Notes under the pieces: generated by a model
The model's input: only the letters and a program-made list of their open reading frames with translations
Told to the model about the DNA's origin: nothing
Databases searched by the model: none
Source: Epiperipatus broadwayi
Taxonomy: Eukaryota > Onychophora > Udeonychophora > Euonychophora > Peripatidae
Length of the DNA stretch: 64,000 nucleotides
Reading direction: 5' to 3'
Assembly (NCBI GenBank): GCA_028023455.1
Contig: JAQFVV010012442.1
Coordinates: forward strand, 1,200,501-1,264,500
Made by a program: the position numbers and the translations under genes
Shown: in pieces, positions 1 to 12,769 of the stretch
Layout: each line of letters opens with the position of its first letter
Numbering within the stretch: the first letter of the stretch is position 1

Positions 1-949
1 AAAAATTCAATTACAAAATAAGTATTTAAAATTACATAGTAGAAAAATAATTCTATCGATAAATAAATTGAGCTTTTACTTGTTTGACAAGTATTACGTT
101 TGTGTTAAAACATATTTCACCAAGGGCAATGCAAGTTATTTTTACAATTATAAAATTGCTTAAACAGGTTTAGAATGTGATAAATATAAATATGATAATC
201 TGTCTAACAATCATTAATTTTTAAATAGCATACTGAAAACTCAAACCTCATACTTTCAATTTCTGCCCACCACCAACAACAATCCCCACCGAAAGAAAAA
301 AATATAAAATTAATTATTTACTGCAACTTTTTTTTTGTTTTTACTTTGCAATATTTATGTTTATTTGATTGCATTTGGTGAAAGTTATTTGAGTTAGACA
401 TTATTTCTAATAAAAATGTAAACCGATTTTCTTTGATAATTATAAACGATACTTTTACTTTAAAGACAACATTTGTTTAGTATTTTGTTCAAAATAACAA
501 GAGTATATATTAAAGTATCTATTTTGTTAGGAAAAAATAAAGAACGAATTCAATATTTTAAAAACTAATGGACTATTGATGTTTTTTGTTTTAAAAAAAG
601 ATGTGGGCGGGGGTAAAAATAAAGTTTCATTTATGTATAATTCTCACTTAATTTATTTAAAATATAAATCAAACTATTAACATTATTTTTTAAATTATTA
701 TTAAAAAGTAACTTTTTTAAAAAAAATATTATGCATTAAATGTCACAATCATACAAATTCAATGGTATATAAATTACAAGTACATTTTGTAAATATATAA
801 CAAAGGTATAAAATAAATAAATAAATAAAGGAAATAAACTTTATCTATTTATAATGGGGTCAGAAGTGAGAGCAGGCTCTATGTAGCAGAAACAACGTCT
901 GATGGGTCAAGCATCCAATATCTATTTTTTAATTTTTGAAATTTTATTA
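1..949. other. A+T-rich intergenic stretch, no gene seen
   Basis: No reading frame, RNA or repeat structure could be supported here. The sequence is A+T rich with short homopolymers. The left end of the antisense LINE relic at about 950-2115 is not sharply defined and its 3' tail could reach into this stretch. Confidence 0.5.
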
Positions 950-2115
950 TAAAACAGTCATTGTTGTTTCTTAGACATAGAGTTGAATCAAAAATGACAT
1001 ATTAGAAACCAAAGGATAAAGATAAAAAATAGAAATCCTTTTTGAATGAAAAAGCCATCCTTCTATAGATAAAAATATCAAAACATTTGAACAGAAAGTG
1101 ATGTATTGCTTCTTTACACTTATGACAAGGATAATAAATACGATCAATATTAGCATTCACCATTTTCTATGATAAAAATGACTAGTAACTAACTGGCTTT
1201 TAATATGGAAATTAAGATGTTTTGTTTCCTGATAACATAATTCTGATTTTTTTATTATCTGTTTATTGATAATAGTAAGAAAGAATGGGGAAAGGTGAGT
1301 TTAAATAGCATTATGGATCATGTTGAAAGCCTCCCAAATGTGTTTTTTTTTAAAAGAATGTGCCATGTTTAAAGTTAATATAAGCAGCAATGAAAATGAT
1401 TAAGGATTAAAAAATTTTTTTGGGTAGAGGTCTATCTGTAGGAGTGCTACAACAAATTTCATATCACTATAGTAATCAGAGACAATGTTAAAAATAGTAT
1501 TAAATGATCTCTGAAAATAAAAAGGTAAGATCAAGTGCAGGGAAAGATCATTGTCTTTGATAATTTTCTTTAAGTTCCTAAAATTTATGGAAACTATTAT
1601 TTTATTTCAAATTAATTTGAAGAAAGGGAATTAACCATCTTCTTGAAAGCATTAATATAGTTGATAATGGGCAGATAGTAGGTCATTTTTGAAAAATCAG
1701 GATATTAATAAGTAAGATTCTAATATGAAGGTAAAGGTTTACTTTAAATAAGGACTTACTTACATTGTCTGCAGATATGAGGATAGAGATTTGTATAGAT
1801 GTTCTCATAATACTCATAGACTTATAAATGGAAAATCTAAGAAAGTTATGAATGTGATCAGAGAAGGAACTATTTCAGAAAGTATGCTCCATGTGGATGA
1901 TCTTTTATAGTTGAATTGAAATTTATAGTGTACCATAAAATGTTCTGAACAAAAATATAGGTTAAGGAAGATACTTCATAGAGGGGAGAAAATGATAACA
2001 TCATCCATGAATGATATATACTTGATTAATTTATCAGTCAGTGGAAATATACTCAGAAAATGCTTGCACAGTTTTCGTTTCATTTGCCTAAATCATTTTC
2101 TGAAATTCTACCCAA
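950..2115 (-). pseudogene. decayed LINE reverse transcriptase (C-terminal half)
   Basis: Read on the minus strand in shifting frames, this stretch retains landmarks of a non-LTR retrotransposon ORF2. RT motif C reads SFMDDVIIFS (about 1983-2021). About 290 bp further on is a stretch beginning MTYYLPIINYINAFKKMV (about 1633-1692). Next comes a segment around HIWEAFNMIHN (about 1307-1345). Last is a C-x2-C...H-x4-C knuckle containing CHKCKEAIHHFLFKC (about 1084-1131). The same landmarks occur in the same order in the plus-strand LINE at 60.4-62.2 kb (YMDN box, ISYYLPIISVTKSFVKKI, TLWQAYQLINP, CSNCCRQDEMFDHIIYSC), so the two are one family in opposite orientation. Stops and frameshifts are frequent and no functional product is possible. 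The clade is not certain. Confidence 0.65.
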
Positions 2116-2714
2116 AGCATAATATTTAAAATAAATAAAAAATCCTAACTAATAAAAAATTAAATTTTAAAGAAATCAATCTTTACTTAAATCAAATCAC
2201 TAAAAAAGCAACAATTCTTAGAAAACCAAAATTAGAATGTCATAACATAAACTAATAAATATTTTATCAAAATTTTCTACAATTATAAATTTTCTTCAAC
2301 TATCTATGTGTGTCACAGAAAACGTTTTTGTGAGCAATAGAGTAATTATCTACAAAATTTCAAAATAATAAACCAAGATGAATTGTCTCTTATAATCTTT
2401 ACCCTTTTCTAATTTGTCAATAACATTGACTGAAAAACTCACTGAAAATCCAATTGGAAATGTAATTTGATTCCAGGACTTTGATAAAAAAAATATATAT
2501 ATATTATTATCACCATTATGAATAATTTTATTATAAATTACTGTTTTATATTTTGTCTCTTAGTTCCCTCATCCCCCAATGTTCTTTTATGAATAGAGGT
2601 AATATTTTAAAGGTTTTAACATATATGTTTACAAACATCAGTTTGGTGTGAATTGTTTGATTTAATGTGCTTATAATTTAATGCTTAGCAAGGATTATAT
2701 ATTGATTATTAAAA
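2116..2714. other. A+T-rich stretch, no gene seen
   Basis: This may include the 5' part of the antisense LINE relic, but no recognisable RT motifs were found here. It contains a short (TA)n run near 2493-2503. Confidence 0.4.
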
Positions 2715-3740
<1,026 letters not shown>

Positions 3741-6039
3741 TATTAAAAATATTCTATTTGAAGTTAATCTCTTTGCTATGCCCTGAGGGTATTATCTCAA
3801 TGCTAATTGGAAATTCATCAGTAACATTAAATAAAATTCAAGTACAATTTGAAGTAACAAAATAGATTTATTAAACATCAGTAACAAACAAAAAAAAGAA
3901 TAAATAGTATAAATACGCTTCTGCTTACTTGTGTATCAATTTGTAAGTGTGCTCACTAAATAATTATAATCCTTTAACTTTTATTTTAAACGAACAAAGT
4001 TGTCCATCCCTTGATTCTGGTACGCTGCAATATATACATATACATTGCAAAACCACGAACTTAAACCTTGCCAATTATCTTATCAACAGTATGCACGCAC
4101 TCGGCTACTCTGTAGTAGACAAAACATACGCGCAACTATTACGCTTTATTTACAGCAACACACGAAAAAGTCTTAACGGGAGGGGTATATATTAATAATT
4201 ATTTGTGATTAGCATATTTAAATTTAAGGTACGCATGCGTAGACTTTCTACAGTAGTATGATATTGAGATATTTTATTCGTAAAATTGACTACATGATAT
4301 TTATATGATTAGATAATAAACTTTATTTACTTTGTTTAATAATGCACGCTCAAATTGTGCATTCTTAAAATTTTAAAATCACTGAAAGCAAGATTATGGA
4401 AAGAATCAGTATGCAGGATTTTACAACTTTCTAAATGTGCAGTTGCATTTGGTTTAAACATGCCTATCAAAAAAGTGTGGCAAAGAAGATGAAAAATAGA
4501 ATGATAAAAAATATTGACTTCTCAAAGTTTGTAGTACTATTGAACATTTCTTTTAACGAAAATTGAAATTTTTTAAAAAAGAAAAAAATTGACGGCTTAA
4601 ATTCTTCATAAACTTCTACAATTTAAAAATTACCTTATCCAATAATTGTTATTTTGTAATAACGCTAAATCCTAGAAGCAACAAGAAAAATAGCTTTTTT
4701 ATTTCTCTCTATTTTTTTAGAGTCATGTAAATATTTATATATTACTACTGAAATTATAAAATGCGTTATGTTTGCCTCTCGCGAGCTGCAGAATAGCGAT
4801 TCCTGGTATTATATTATTATAAATTCATGTCAATTTTTTTTAGTCCTGAGAAGGGAATGGACTGTAATGAACTTACTAAAAAGATATTCTATTTTGAGTT
4901 GAAACTAAAATTTCATGTGAGTGGCAGAATTATAATTTATGTTACAAATGTTATCTCAAGGATAACTTACTAAAATACAATGTTCTTCACTATTATTCGA
5001 TAGATAATTGATAATACAATAATGGTGTTTCCAATTAAGTAAAGTTTGACATCCTTAAGAAAGTATATTTCGCTGCGGAATTATTTGTGCATTTACATTA
5101 TATTTACATTGGACACATGCCAGAGGCAACAGTTCTTGTGGTATAGCCCTTAAATTGAAGGTGAACTACAGCAGAAGGGATTTCATTTGCATTTATAGAT
5201 TTTCTATCACTTCTAGCTGTTCTGTAACAGCCTGCTTTATGAGTAGGCCTGGCGACCCTTTCGGCCGTATATGACAGCTTGACTGGCATCGGTGTATGTC
5301 TTTCAGCTCCGTGACAGTAATTCTCTGAGCCTATTTCAAAAAGCTTGACTATTTATCGCCACATTTCCATCCTTAATTGAAAATATTCGGATACAGTGGG
5401 CATCATCACGTATTGGCCCGTCCTTGCCATTCCTTATGTATTATCTATTTGTACATGCATTAGTTCGAGATGGTGATGCTCAGTCTGATAAGATAAGACA
5501 TGATCTGGAGTAGTTCATTATTGAAAGGGCAAGATGAGATGTAACAAATAATAATGAAAATTATCAAATATATATATTAAAAAAGTGCTATGCGGACTTT
5601 TTATTGTATTATTTCTTAAACCACATCCCTAATATTTTATTCCTCTTTTTCTCTCTCTGTGTGTGGGTGTGTATATGTGCGTGGAATTAGAATTGCTATC
5701 CTTGTTTACAAGAGTTTGTTGTTGGTAATATTTAAATTTCAAATAATAGATAAGCGATTAAAAATAATAATAATAAATAATCAGTTTATTGACAAAATTA
5801 AGTCTATTAATAACATTTAAATAAGTGTGTTTTTCTTTTTATTATACTTGGACACGTATCATTATTTAATAAAACGTCTTGCTACAACAAAATAATTTTT
5901 TGTATACCTATATTTTTAAAGATAATTCCAATAAAGTATTAACAACTTCAAAATAAATAATTATAAAAAGTAAATGTTTATTCAAGATAATAATATAAAT
6001 AATTTTATTGAATAAAATAATAAATAGTGACTTTCTATT

Positions 6040-6345
6040 ATGACGTCACAGCTGTATTTTGCTTGGATTCAAGCAGCAATATTTTTCAGCTTCTTGGAAA
6101 TATTGAGTAAAGAAGTGTTTTTGAAAATCATTCTTCACTCCAGTCTCATGGACAGCTTTCAAGTTGTGTTTATACTTGTGGTACTTGCCATCGTTGCCTT
6201 TTTAATTGCTTTCGTACTGTTGTGTGTACCACCATCTTATGATGTAGATATGTCCGATGGCGTATTTTTTATTCCATGGAGCACGTATTTTCCAGTTGAT
6301 ATTGGTGAAGATGCCCCATTGGAGAGTATCGTCGTGCTGAAGTAA
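6040..6345 (+). CDS. small single-pass membrane protein candidate (101 aa), function unknown
   Basis: The ORF opens with a true ATG and ends in TAA. The translation has a hydrophobic helix at about residues 42-63 (VVFILVVLAIVAFLIAFVLL), a shorter hydrophobic patch at 9-21, and an acidic C-terminal tail (66-97) after a CVPP turn. AATAAA follows 126 bp after the stop (6471-6476), and a TATAAAA box lies about 78 bp upstream (5962-5968), so an unspliced small transcript is possible. The start codon overlaps a perfect TGACGTCA palindrome (6041-6048). I do not recognise the family. The duplicate at 21081-21385 differs by two replacement changes, no silent change seen, and a one-base deletion. That argues against strong constraint in at least one copy. 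It may be a real micro-ORF, an isolated exon or chance. Confidence 0.35.
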   Translation: MTSQLYFAWIQAAIFFSFLEILSKEVFLKIILHSSLMDSFQVVFILVVLAIVAFLIAFVLLCVPPSYDVDMSDGVFFIPWSTYFPVDIGEDAPLESIVVLK

Positions 6346-6470
6346 ACAATATTTAACAGTGACATCAAATGGGAATTATTTCACGATGCCACTGCTAGTA
6401 CCAATTGAGATGAAATCTCTTAAAATGCCAACTGTACTTCACACATACCAGAAAGAATGTTAGTCTTTGT

Positions 6471-6476
6471 AATAAA
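6471..6476 (+). promoter_or_regulatory. candidate polyadenylation signal AATAAA
   Basis: A canonical hexamer lies 126 bp after the stop of the 101-codon ORF, within aataaaagatgg. It is preserved at 21511-21516 in the duplicate. In DNA this A+T rich the hexamer is common by chance, so it is only supporting evidence. Confidence 0.3.
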
Positions 6477-8940
6477 AGATGGACTTCTTTTAATTGTCTT
6501 TATCCTGAAATGTGACTTATTGACCTTATTTTGACATACCTAAAAACCGGACTTGGATATTTTCCCGATTTTTGACAAATATTCACACCATATGTTGACA
6601 GAAGTTTTAACACCTTTCGTCATTACAAAACTAAAAGAATGGATTGTTTTAAAGTAACTATATTTTATATAGTAAATATCTAAAGGTCGAGATGCTTAAA
6701 AGTTCTACTTATTTGGATCTCGTCTAAATTCTTACAACGACTAATGTAGTAATCATTCAAATCGGACTCTATGAAATCCTAGACTTTCCACTGAAGTAAT
6801 TAAAGTTTGCTTTCTGTGATGAAGATTCCTATAGATTCCGGCGGCGAGTGCAGAAGATTAATAAATCTTGATTTCTTAAAAAGAAAAATGAATAGATTTA
6901 AATCACTGAGGAACCCATTTAATGATGTTTTGATTTGAAGACAAATAATTTATATTACAATAGAATGATAATAAGTTAATATCATCATCTTGTGATGTAG
7001 ATTTTCACTTACCTATCAATCAATCTGTTACCATGGTTACTCAAATGTTTGTTATTTCAGCCACAAGATTTATTTTTGATTCTAAATAGATATTTTAAAA
7101 AATGGAATACATTTTCAAATCCTTTTGATAATTTTATATTTAATAAAAAATTTACGTATTTATTTTATGTTGTATTTATTTGAGATTAAAAACAATTTTA
7201 CATTCATTATAAATGTATGTTGATTTTAGGCCCACACATTTATTTGTACACGTGTAGTAATGTTATGCACACATGCAAATGGTTTTTATATAAAATATAC
7301 TTACCGACATGCTTACAAATTTATCCAGGGGTTAGTGTTTTTTTTTTTTAAATTTATTTAAAACTTCTTTTGTAGAATACATTCTTAGAAATTAAACATC
7401 AAATGACCACCATTTCTTATGCCTCCACAATCTACTAAAGTAGCAGTGCCCCTCCCTCCAGTGTAAATTAGATACTAGTTTGGAAATATTGTATGAATAG
7501 ACAGCAGATAGGTATTTTATGCTCAAACCTTCTTGCATCCATTGATAACTATAGCGTACTACGAATGAAACTATTATAGTTTGCTATTGCTGCGAGATTC
7601 CTTACTGCATCACATGACATCAACATGCTGTTTACTCTTAAAATGTAGAAATATATATAAATGACAAAATATATTATTCCTAAAATGGATATAGTTTATT
7701 TTAGATAAAGACGTTAATGATTGTTACTAATTCTTTATTAGGTTAAAGACTAGAAATTATATCACTCCTAAATTTAATATATCAATTTTTAATTGATTAA
7801 CAATTCTAAAGCAATATGTGATACGAAGAGCCTCAAATTCTCCCATCTCCTAGTCATTATTTAGTAAATGTTTGTATCCAGATATTTTTTATCTAATTCC
7901 ATTACGTTTTTTTTTTTGTTTAATACACTGTACAAACATACACTACCTGCACATATAATGTAATACATAAGAGATTCGAACTCACACTTTCACTCGACCC
8001 TCAACTCTCCGAGCCATTTCATATTGCCGATACAGCTGATCATCATATGAGATGCCTTGGAAAGTTGAGAGTCATGTGAAAGTCTGAATTCGAATTTTTT
8101 ATATATTTTTTTGTTTACTAAAACAATGTTAGTCTGTAACGTTAATTTAAAATTTATATCTCGACTAGGTATGATTTTACAATCAGTACTCGAAATGAAA
8201 AATATCAAGGCTGTGAATGCAAGAAATTAGGTTAAATAGTACTAATATATATGTGTCTTGCGTTGACATAAATCAATCTCAAGGCAGTTAATAAGGGTAA
8301 ATTAATTTCAATCAAAGGAATAGTAAGAAGTTAATCAATTAAGGAAGCGTAGAAGAAATATGACAATATCCTTTCATTCACTAGAAGACATTAATAAATA
8401 AAGACAAATGTGAAGAAATAGATAGATTTAATTAATCCTCAATGTATACAAATGTATTAACTGCTAACAATTTTCAAATGCCTTAACTAAGGGAAGAGAT
8501 ATGCATCTAAACACATATACTTTGAAGAAATTTAAATAGTTGATTGTTGAATAAAATGAAAAAAAAGAAGCATTAAGTCATTTATTACAAATACAAATAT
8601 TTGGTAGCTTGAATGTAGATGAAATTAATGCGCAAGTACGGAAACGCCAGGGAGCTCTACTTAAACTAACCCTCTGAAAACTTAAGTATGGAATGAGATC
8701 ATCTATACATTAGCTTTGACCGCATATCATTCACTGACAGTTAATATACATACAGCTCACTGTAGTTTTTCAGTATTTCTGGCTTAATTAAATCAACCAT
8801 TGCAAGCTGCACAAAAAAATTTAAATTAAAAAAAATATCAATCTTATTTAGAGAAGGGAAGGGAATAAATCTTATGATCACTCATGACGTCAAGCTGTAG
8901 AAATATTAAATGATCACCATTCTTTATACTTACACAATCC

Positions 8941-9320
8941 GTTTTTCACAGAGGCCAAACTCTCCATACAGTAGTGCCACTCAGTGCAAGGCAGATTAAT
9001 CAATCGATACACGAATGTCTGTGCATACAATTCCTATCTAGTGACATCTCATCCAACATCCCCAGATTAGTTTCTAGATTGTGACTTTCATCAGTGAGGA
9101 GCCTTGACGGTGGACAGAATCCCCTATCTAGTGCATACTAATCCAATATCCCCAAACTAGGCTCCTCACTGATGAAATCCACAAGCTAGAAAACAGCCAG
9201 GGTTTATTGGATAAGTAGGCATTAAATAAAGATTATATGTACAAACCGTTCCTGCATCCATTGATTACAAGAGCATGCACTGAGTGGTGTGACTCTAGAA
9301 GGATTTTTTCCTCTGTGTAG
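8941..9320. repeat. foldback (nested inverted) repeat
   Basis: The arms 9071-9103 and 9160-9192 are inverted copies of a 33-nt sequence with about five mismatches (TTCATCAGTGAGGAGCC core). Further out, CACAGAGG...CCACTCAGTGC at about 8949-8985 pairs with CACTGAGTGG...CCTCTGTG at about 9275-9317. The whole 380-bp block is therefore an imperfect palindrome. It also holds a direct repeat of about 45 bp starting CCTATCTAGTG (about 9034 and 9123). Such structures fit MITE or foldback elements; no coding capacity is present. The duplication breakpoint at 9088 lies inside the inner arm. Confidence 0.75.
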
Positions 9321-10150
9321 ATATTGTTGGTAAATCTAAACTGTGTATCTTAAATATATAGCATTAAAGGAATTGGAATGCTATGCTAATAGTAAGATAT
9401 AGTAACAATTTCACCAGAATGTTTTACAAAATATATTAAAAGCTTTAAATTTCTTATTTAGCTTAACTTACTGAGGATTTTTAATCAAATTTAATTAATT
9501 CCGAAATCGGAATAAAATAATAAATACAAAAATAAATTTGGTCTTTATAAAGCAAACAGGATCTGCCTGAAACGATAGGAAAATCTATTATATAATAACC
9601 TTTTAGCATATGTTGATCATTCATTTCTTATGCCTGATCAAATGAAGGTATGATTTTATAATAGTGGACTATATAATATCAAATTCAACAAGTTGAAGAA
9701 TATATTGATTGGTTTTATAATCTTCTTATTAAATTTTAAAATTCTATAGAATCTTTAAAAAAATCCTAATGTCTTTGTATTGTGTCAATAAAATGTCCTA
9801 GTTTCACATCCATACAATAAGTAAAATAACAGTTTTATATGCAGCTAACTTAGTTGCAGTAGTTATATTCATATAATAAATAATCTGTGTTGTATTTTTT
9901 TTTACATCTTTTTGCTCTTCGTAAGCATTTGCCATATTACTTTGAAAATTAAGCTGCAATTTGTATTCAAATTTTGAAGTCATAATATTAAGGGGAACCT
10001 TAAATTCAAAGCAAATATTTTAATATCTTCTTTCTGATCTCCCATTCCCTAACAATTAAGTCTTTGCTTTACACTCTATGCATGCACAAACTATTATGAT
10101 TGTTGATAGTTTATTCAGGGGATTCCCTGTTATCACTTTTATGAATTGAT
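9321..10150. other. A+T-rich intergenic stretch, no gene seen
   Basis: No supported frame or repeat structure was found. Confidence 0.5.
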
Positions 10151-10239
10151 CTAAATTCTTATGGGCCATCATCACAGAAATGGCGGTTTTGAAAGGGTTT
10201 AAGTTAAGAAGTGATTGGTTAACATTGAATATAAAAGAA

Positions 10240-10960
<721 letters not shown>

Positions 10961-11339
10961 GATTATTATTGTTGTTTTTTTTTAAATATATATATATATA
11001 TATTGTAAGGGGGAAAAGGACTGTAATAAGTTTAATTATTTTTATGTGTATATTTGTGTTTTACTAATTATATTTTGTGATGTATTTGAACAATTATATT
11101 TAATGTAATGTAAATAATGTCATTGGGAGATGTTGTGGTAACGAAATTGGTCATGTGATTGTGTAAAAAGAAATATCTTAAAAAGTTTCCATTAAGGAGT
11201 AAAAAAACAGATGATGTATTAAATAATATTTTTACTTATAGTGAGTTACCAATTTTAAATTCATTGTAAATTGACTATATTAATCATATTATATATGGCC
11301 CTATTTTAGTTTTGAGTTTTTTTTATTACTCATACTCTT

Positions 11340-11660
11340 TAATAAAGGGAAAACAGTTTACATAAGATGCTGAATTCAAAAGAAAAGTTATATTGCGCAC
11401 TGAAGAAATTGGAAATTGTGCATCTGGTAAAGAATTTATATTTGATGAAAGAAATTTTCTTCATTGAAGAGCCATAAAGAAGAGTCGTTTATGTTTAAAA
11501 AAACACAGAAAATCATTTTTGGGGCCTAAAAATGGAAGATATTTTGCAAATGATGCGGTTCTTATATCTTATATAAAGAAATTACATATTAAGAGTTTAC
11601 CAATAACGAGAGAGACGGTTATGATTAAAACTAAAGTATGTTCAAAAATCTTATATATAT
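11340..11660 (+). pseudogene. pogo/Tigger-like transposase DNA-binding domain remnant
   Basis: The plus-strand translation in the frame of the 11519-11755 ORF reads DAEFKRKVILRTEEIG (about 11369-11416), then NCASGKEFIFDERNFLH, a stop, RAIKKSRLCLKKHRKSF, then GPKNGRYFANDAVLIS and IKKLHIKSLPITRETVMIK up to about 11630. This layout resembles the two helix-turn-helix units (psq/Brinker-type, then CENP-B-type) at the N terminus of pogo/Tigger family transposases: an AEFKLKVI...A-GREF..-WR opening, then a basic linker, then GR-P-E...G-P-. No DDD/DDE catalytic core was seen downstream. It is a short decayed fragment with an internal stop and a (TA)n tract after the domain. Confidence 0.5.
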
Positions 11661-12760
11661 ATATATATATTTTTTTTTCAAATTTCAATTTTAAAATCCT
11701 ACTGCAGCTTAAATTTAAGAATGGCTTAAATTCAAATTTATATGGTAGACAATAAATCTCAAATAGCACAATGCCAGAGAGGTTATGAAGGTAAATCATG
11801 ATATAGTAAGATTAAAAACTGTTGTCAAGATTTTTATGGATGACTTAAATTTAAACAAATATAAAATGATAGTTAAAGATAAAGAAACACGTCAGTCCAT
11901 ATTTCCAAGTCTTCAGATATAAAAGATCGTTTTAAAAATCTAATATCTATGATCAAATACATTATGACCTTACTTTCTTTGTTTAAAAACAAACTTAAAT
12001 ATTGGGATGAAGTAATGGCGAGCTTCGGCTTCTCAAATTGGAAGACAATTCTGTGTCAATGCTTCATCGGAATATTTCCTCACTTATCAAAAATTCATAA
12101 ATTGGTTCTTAGAACTAAAATATTTGGAACATCTCATTGAAATTAATATTAAAAACTGTAACTTTCTGCTTGCATTGCAAAATCCATATAATACTAATAT
12201 CATTTATGGTCTTTATTACTTTTTACCATGTATTGTGTTTGTTATAGTTCTGAGGAAATCTGCTGGGGCAATTGAAACATCCAGTAGTGGTTTTTAAAAG
12301 AGTGGGTCGGTAAAAGCATTGTAAAAAGCAATAACGAATATAAATTATATTAATATTATAAAATGAATATTAAAGCTTTTTCCATTGATGTTTTTTTTTT
12401 TATTGGCAAGAACAGTTTAATACAAATCGATGCCACATGTTGTACATGTGCTCATAATGAAACTATTACTCATTACTTTTTGAATACACTATAATGTCCA
12501 CTCCAAACATTCTTGTCATTGCAGCTGTTATTACTATGTGTTTATTCATATAGTACATGGACATGGATGGGCTGCTCACCAACATGCATTATCCAGCATG
12601 GTGAGGTTATTGGCTTTTTACTTCTGAGTTGAAGATCAAGAAACGCCTTGGTCTTACTTCTCATTTGCCTGATAAGGCAGAATGAATGTAGATGTAAATG
12701 TTAAATATTTCTCCAATACATATATACAATTATGACAGACAAAAATAAATCACGGCCCTT
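11661..12760. other. no gene supported; possible further remnant
   Basis: A short (TA)n run lies at about 11653-11671. A 63-codon frame at 11949-12140 has no recognisable motif. Around 12250-12300 the phrase gaggaaatctgctgggg...gaaacatccagtagtgg resembles non-coding boundaries of Penelope-like elements, by memory only. A small inverted repeat (CACCAACATGC / GCATGGTG) lies near 12579-12604. Confidence 0.35.
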
Positions 12761-12769
12761 ATTTTCAGG

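Larger units (their letters stand above)
3741..9088. repeat. segmental duplication, copy A (5.35 kb)
   Basis: The sequence from 3741 to 9088 recurs in the same orientation at 18781-24881. Differences are a few substitutions and small indels, by eye about 1-2 per cent, plus one 756-bp insertion in the other copy. The left edge is sharp (tattaaaaatattctatttg begins both copies) and the right edge is sharp at gtgacttt. No target-site duplication is visible and the contents do not look like a known transposon, so a tandem or dispersed segmental duplication is the simplest reading. It contains the 101-codon membrane ORF (6040-6345) and half of a foldback repeat at its right end. Confidence 0.93.

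Noticed and set aside
3947-4195. 82-codon plus frame in copy A, near a TATAAATA box
   Set aside because: It begins at GTG, not ATG, and copy B has a one-base deletion that breaks it.
5104-5289. 61-codon minus frame conserved at 20144-20329
   Set aside because: Between the duplicates I count three replacement and one silent change, and the frame ends where the duplication simply stays similar. There is no sign of coding constraint.
6041-6048. TGACGTCA as a functional cAMP-response element
   Set aside because: It overlaps the start codon of the ORF, so it is not positioned as an upstream promoter element. A single 8-mer is not enough evidence.
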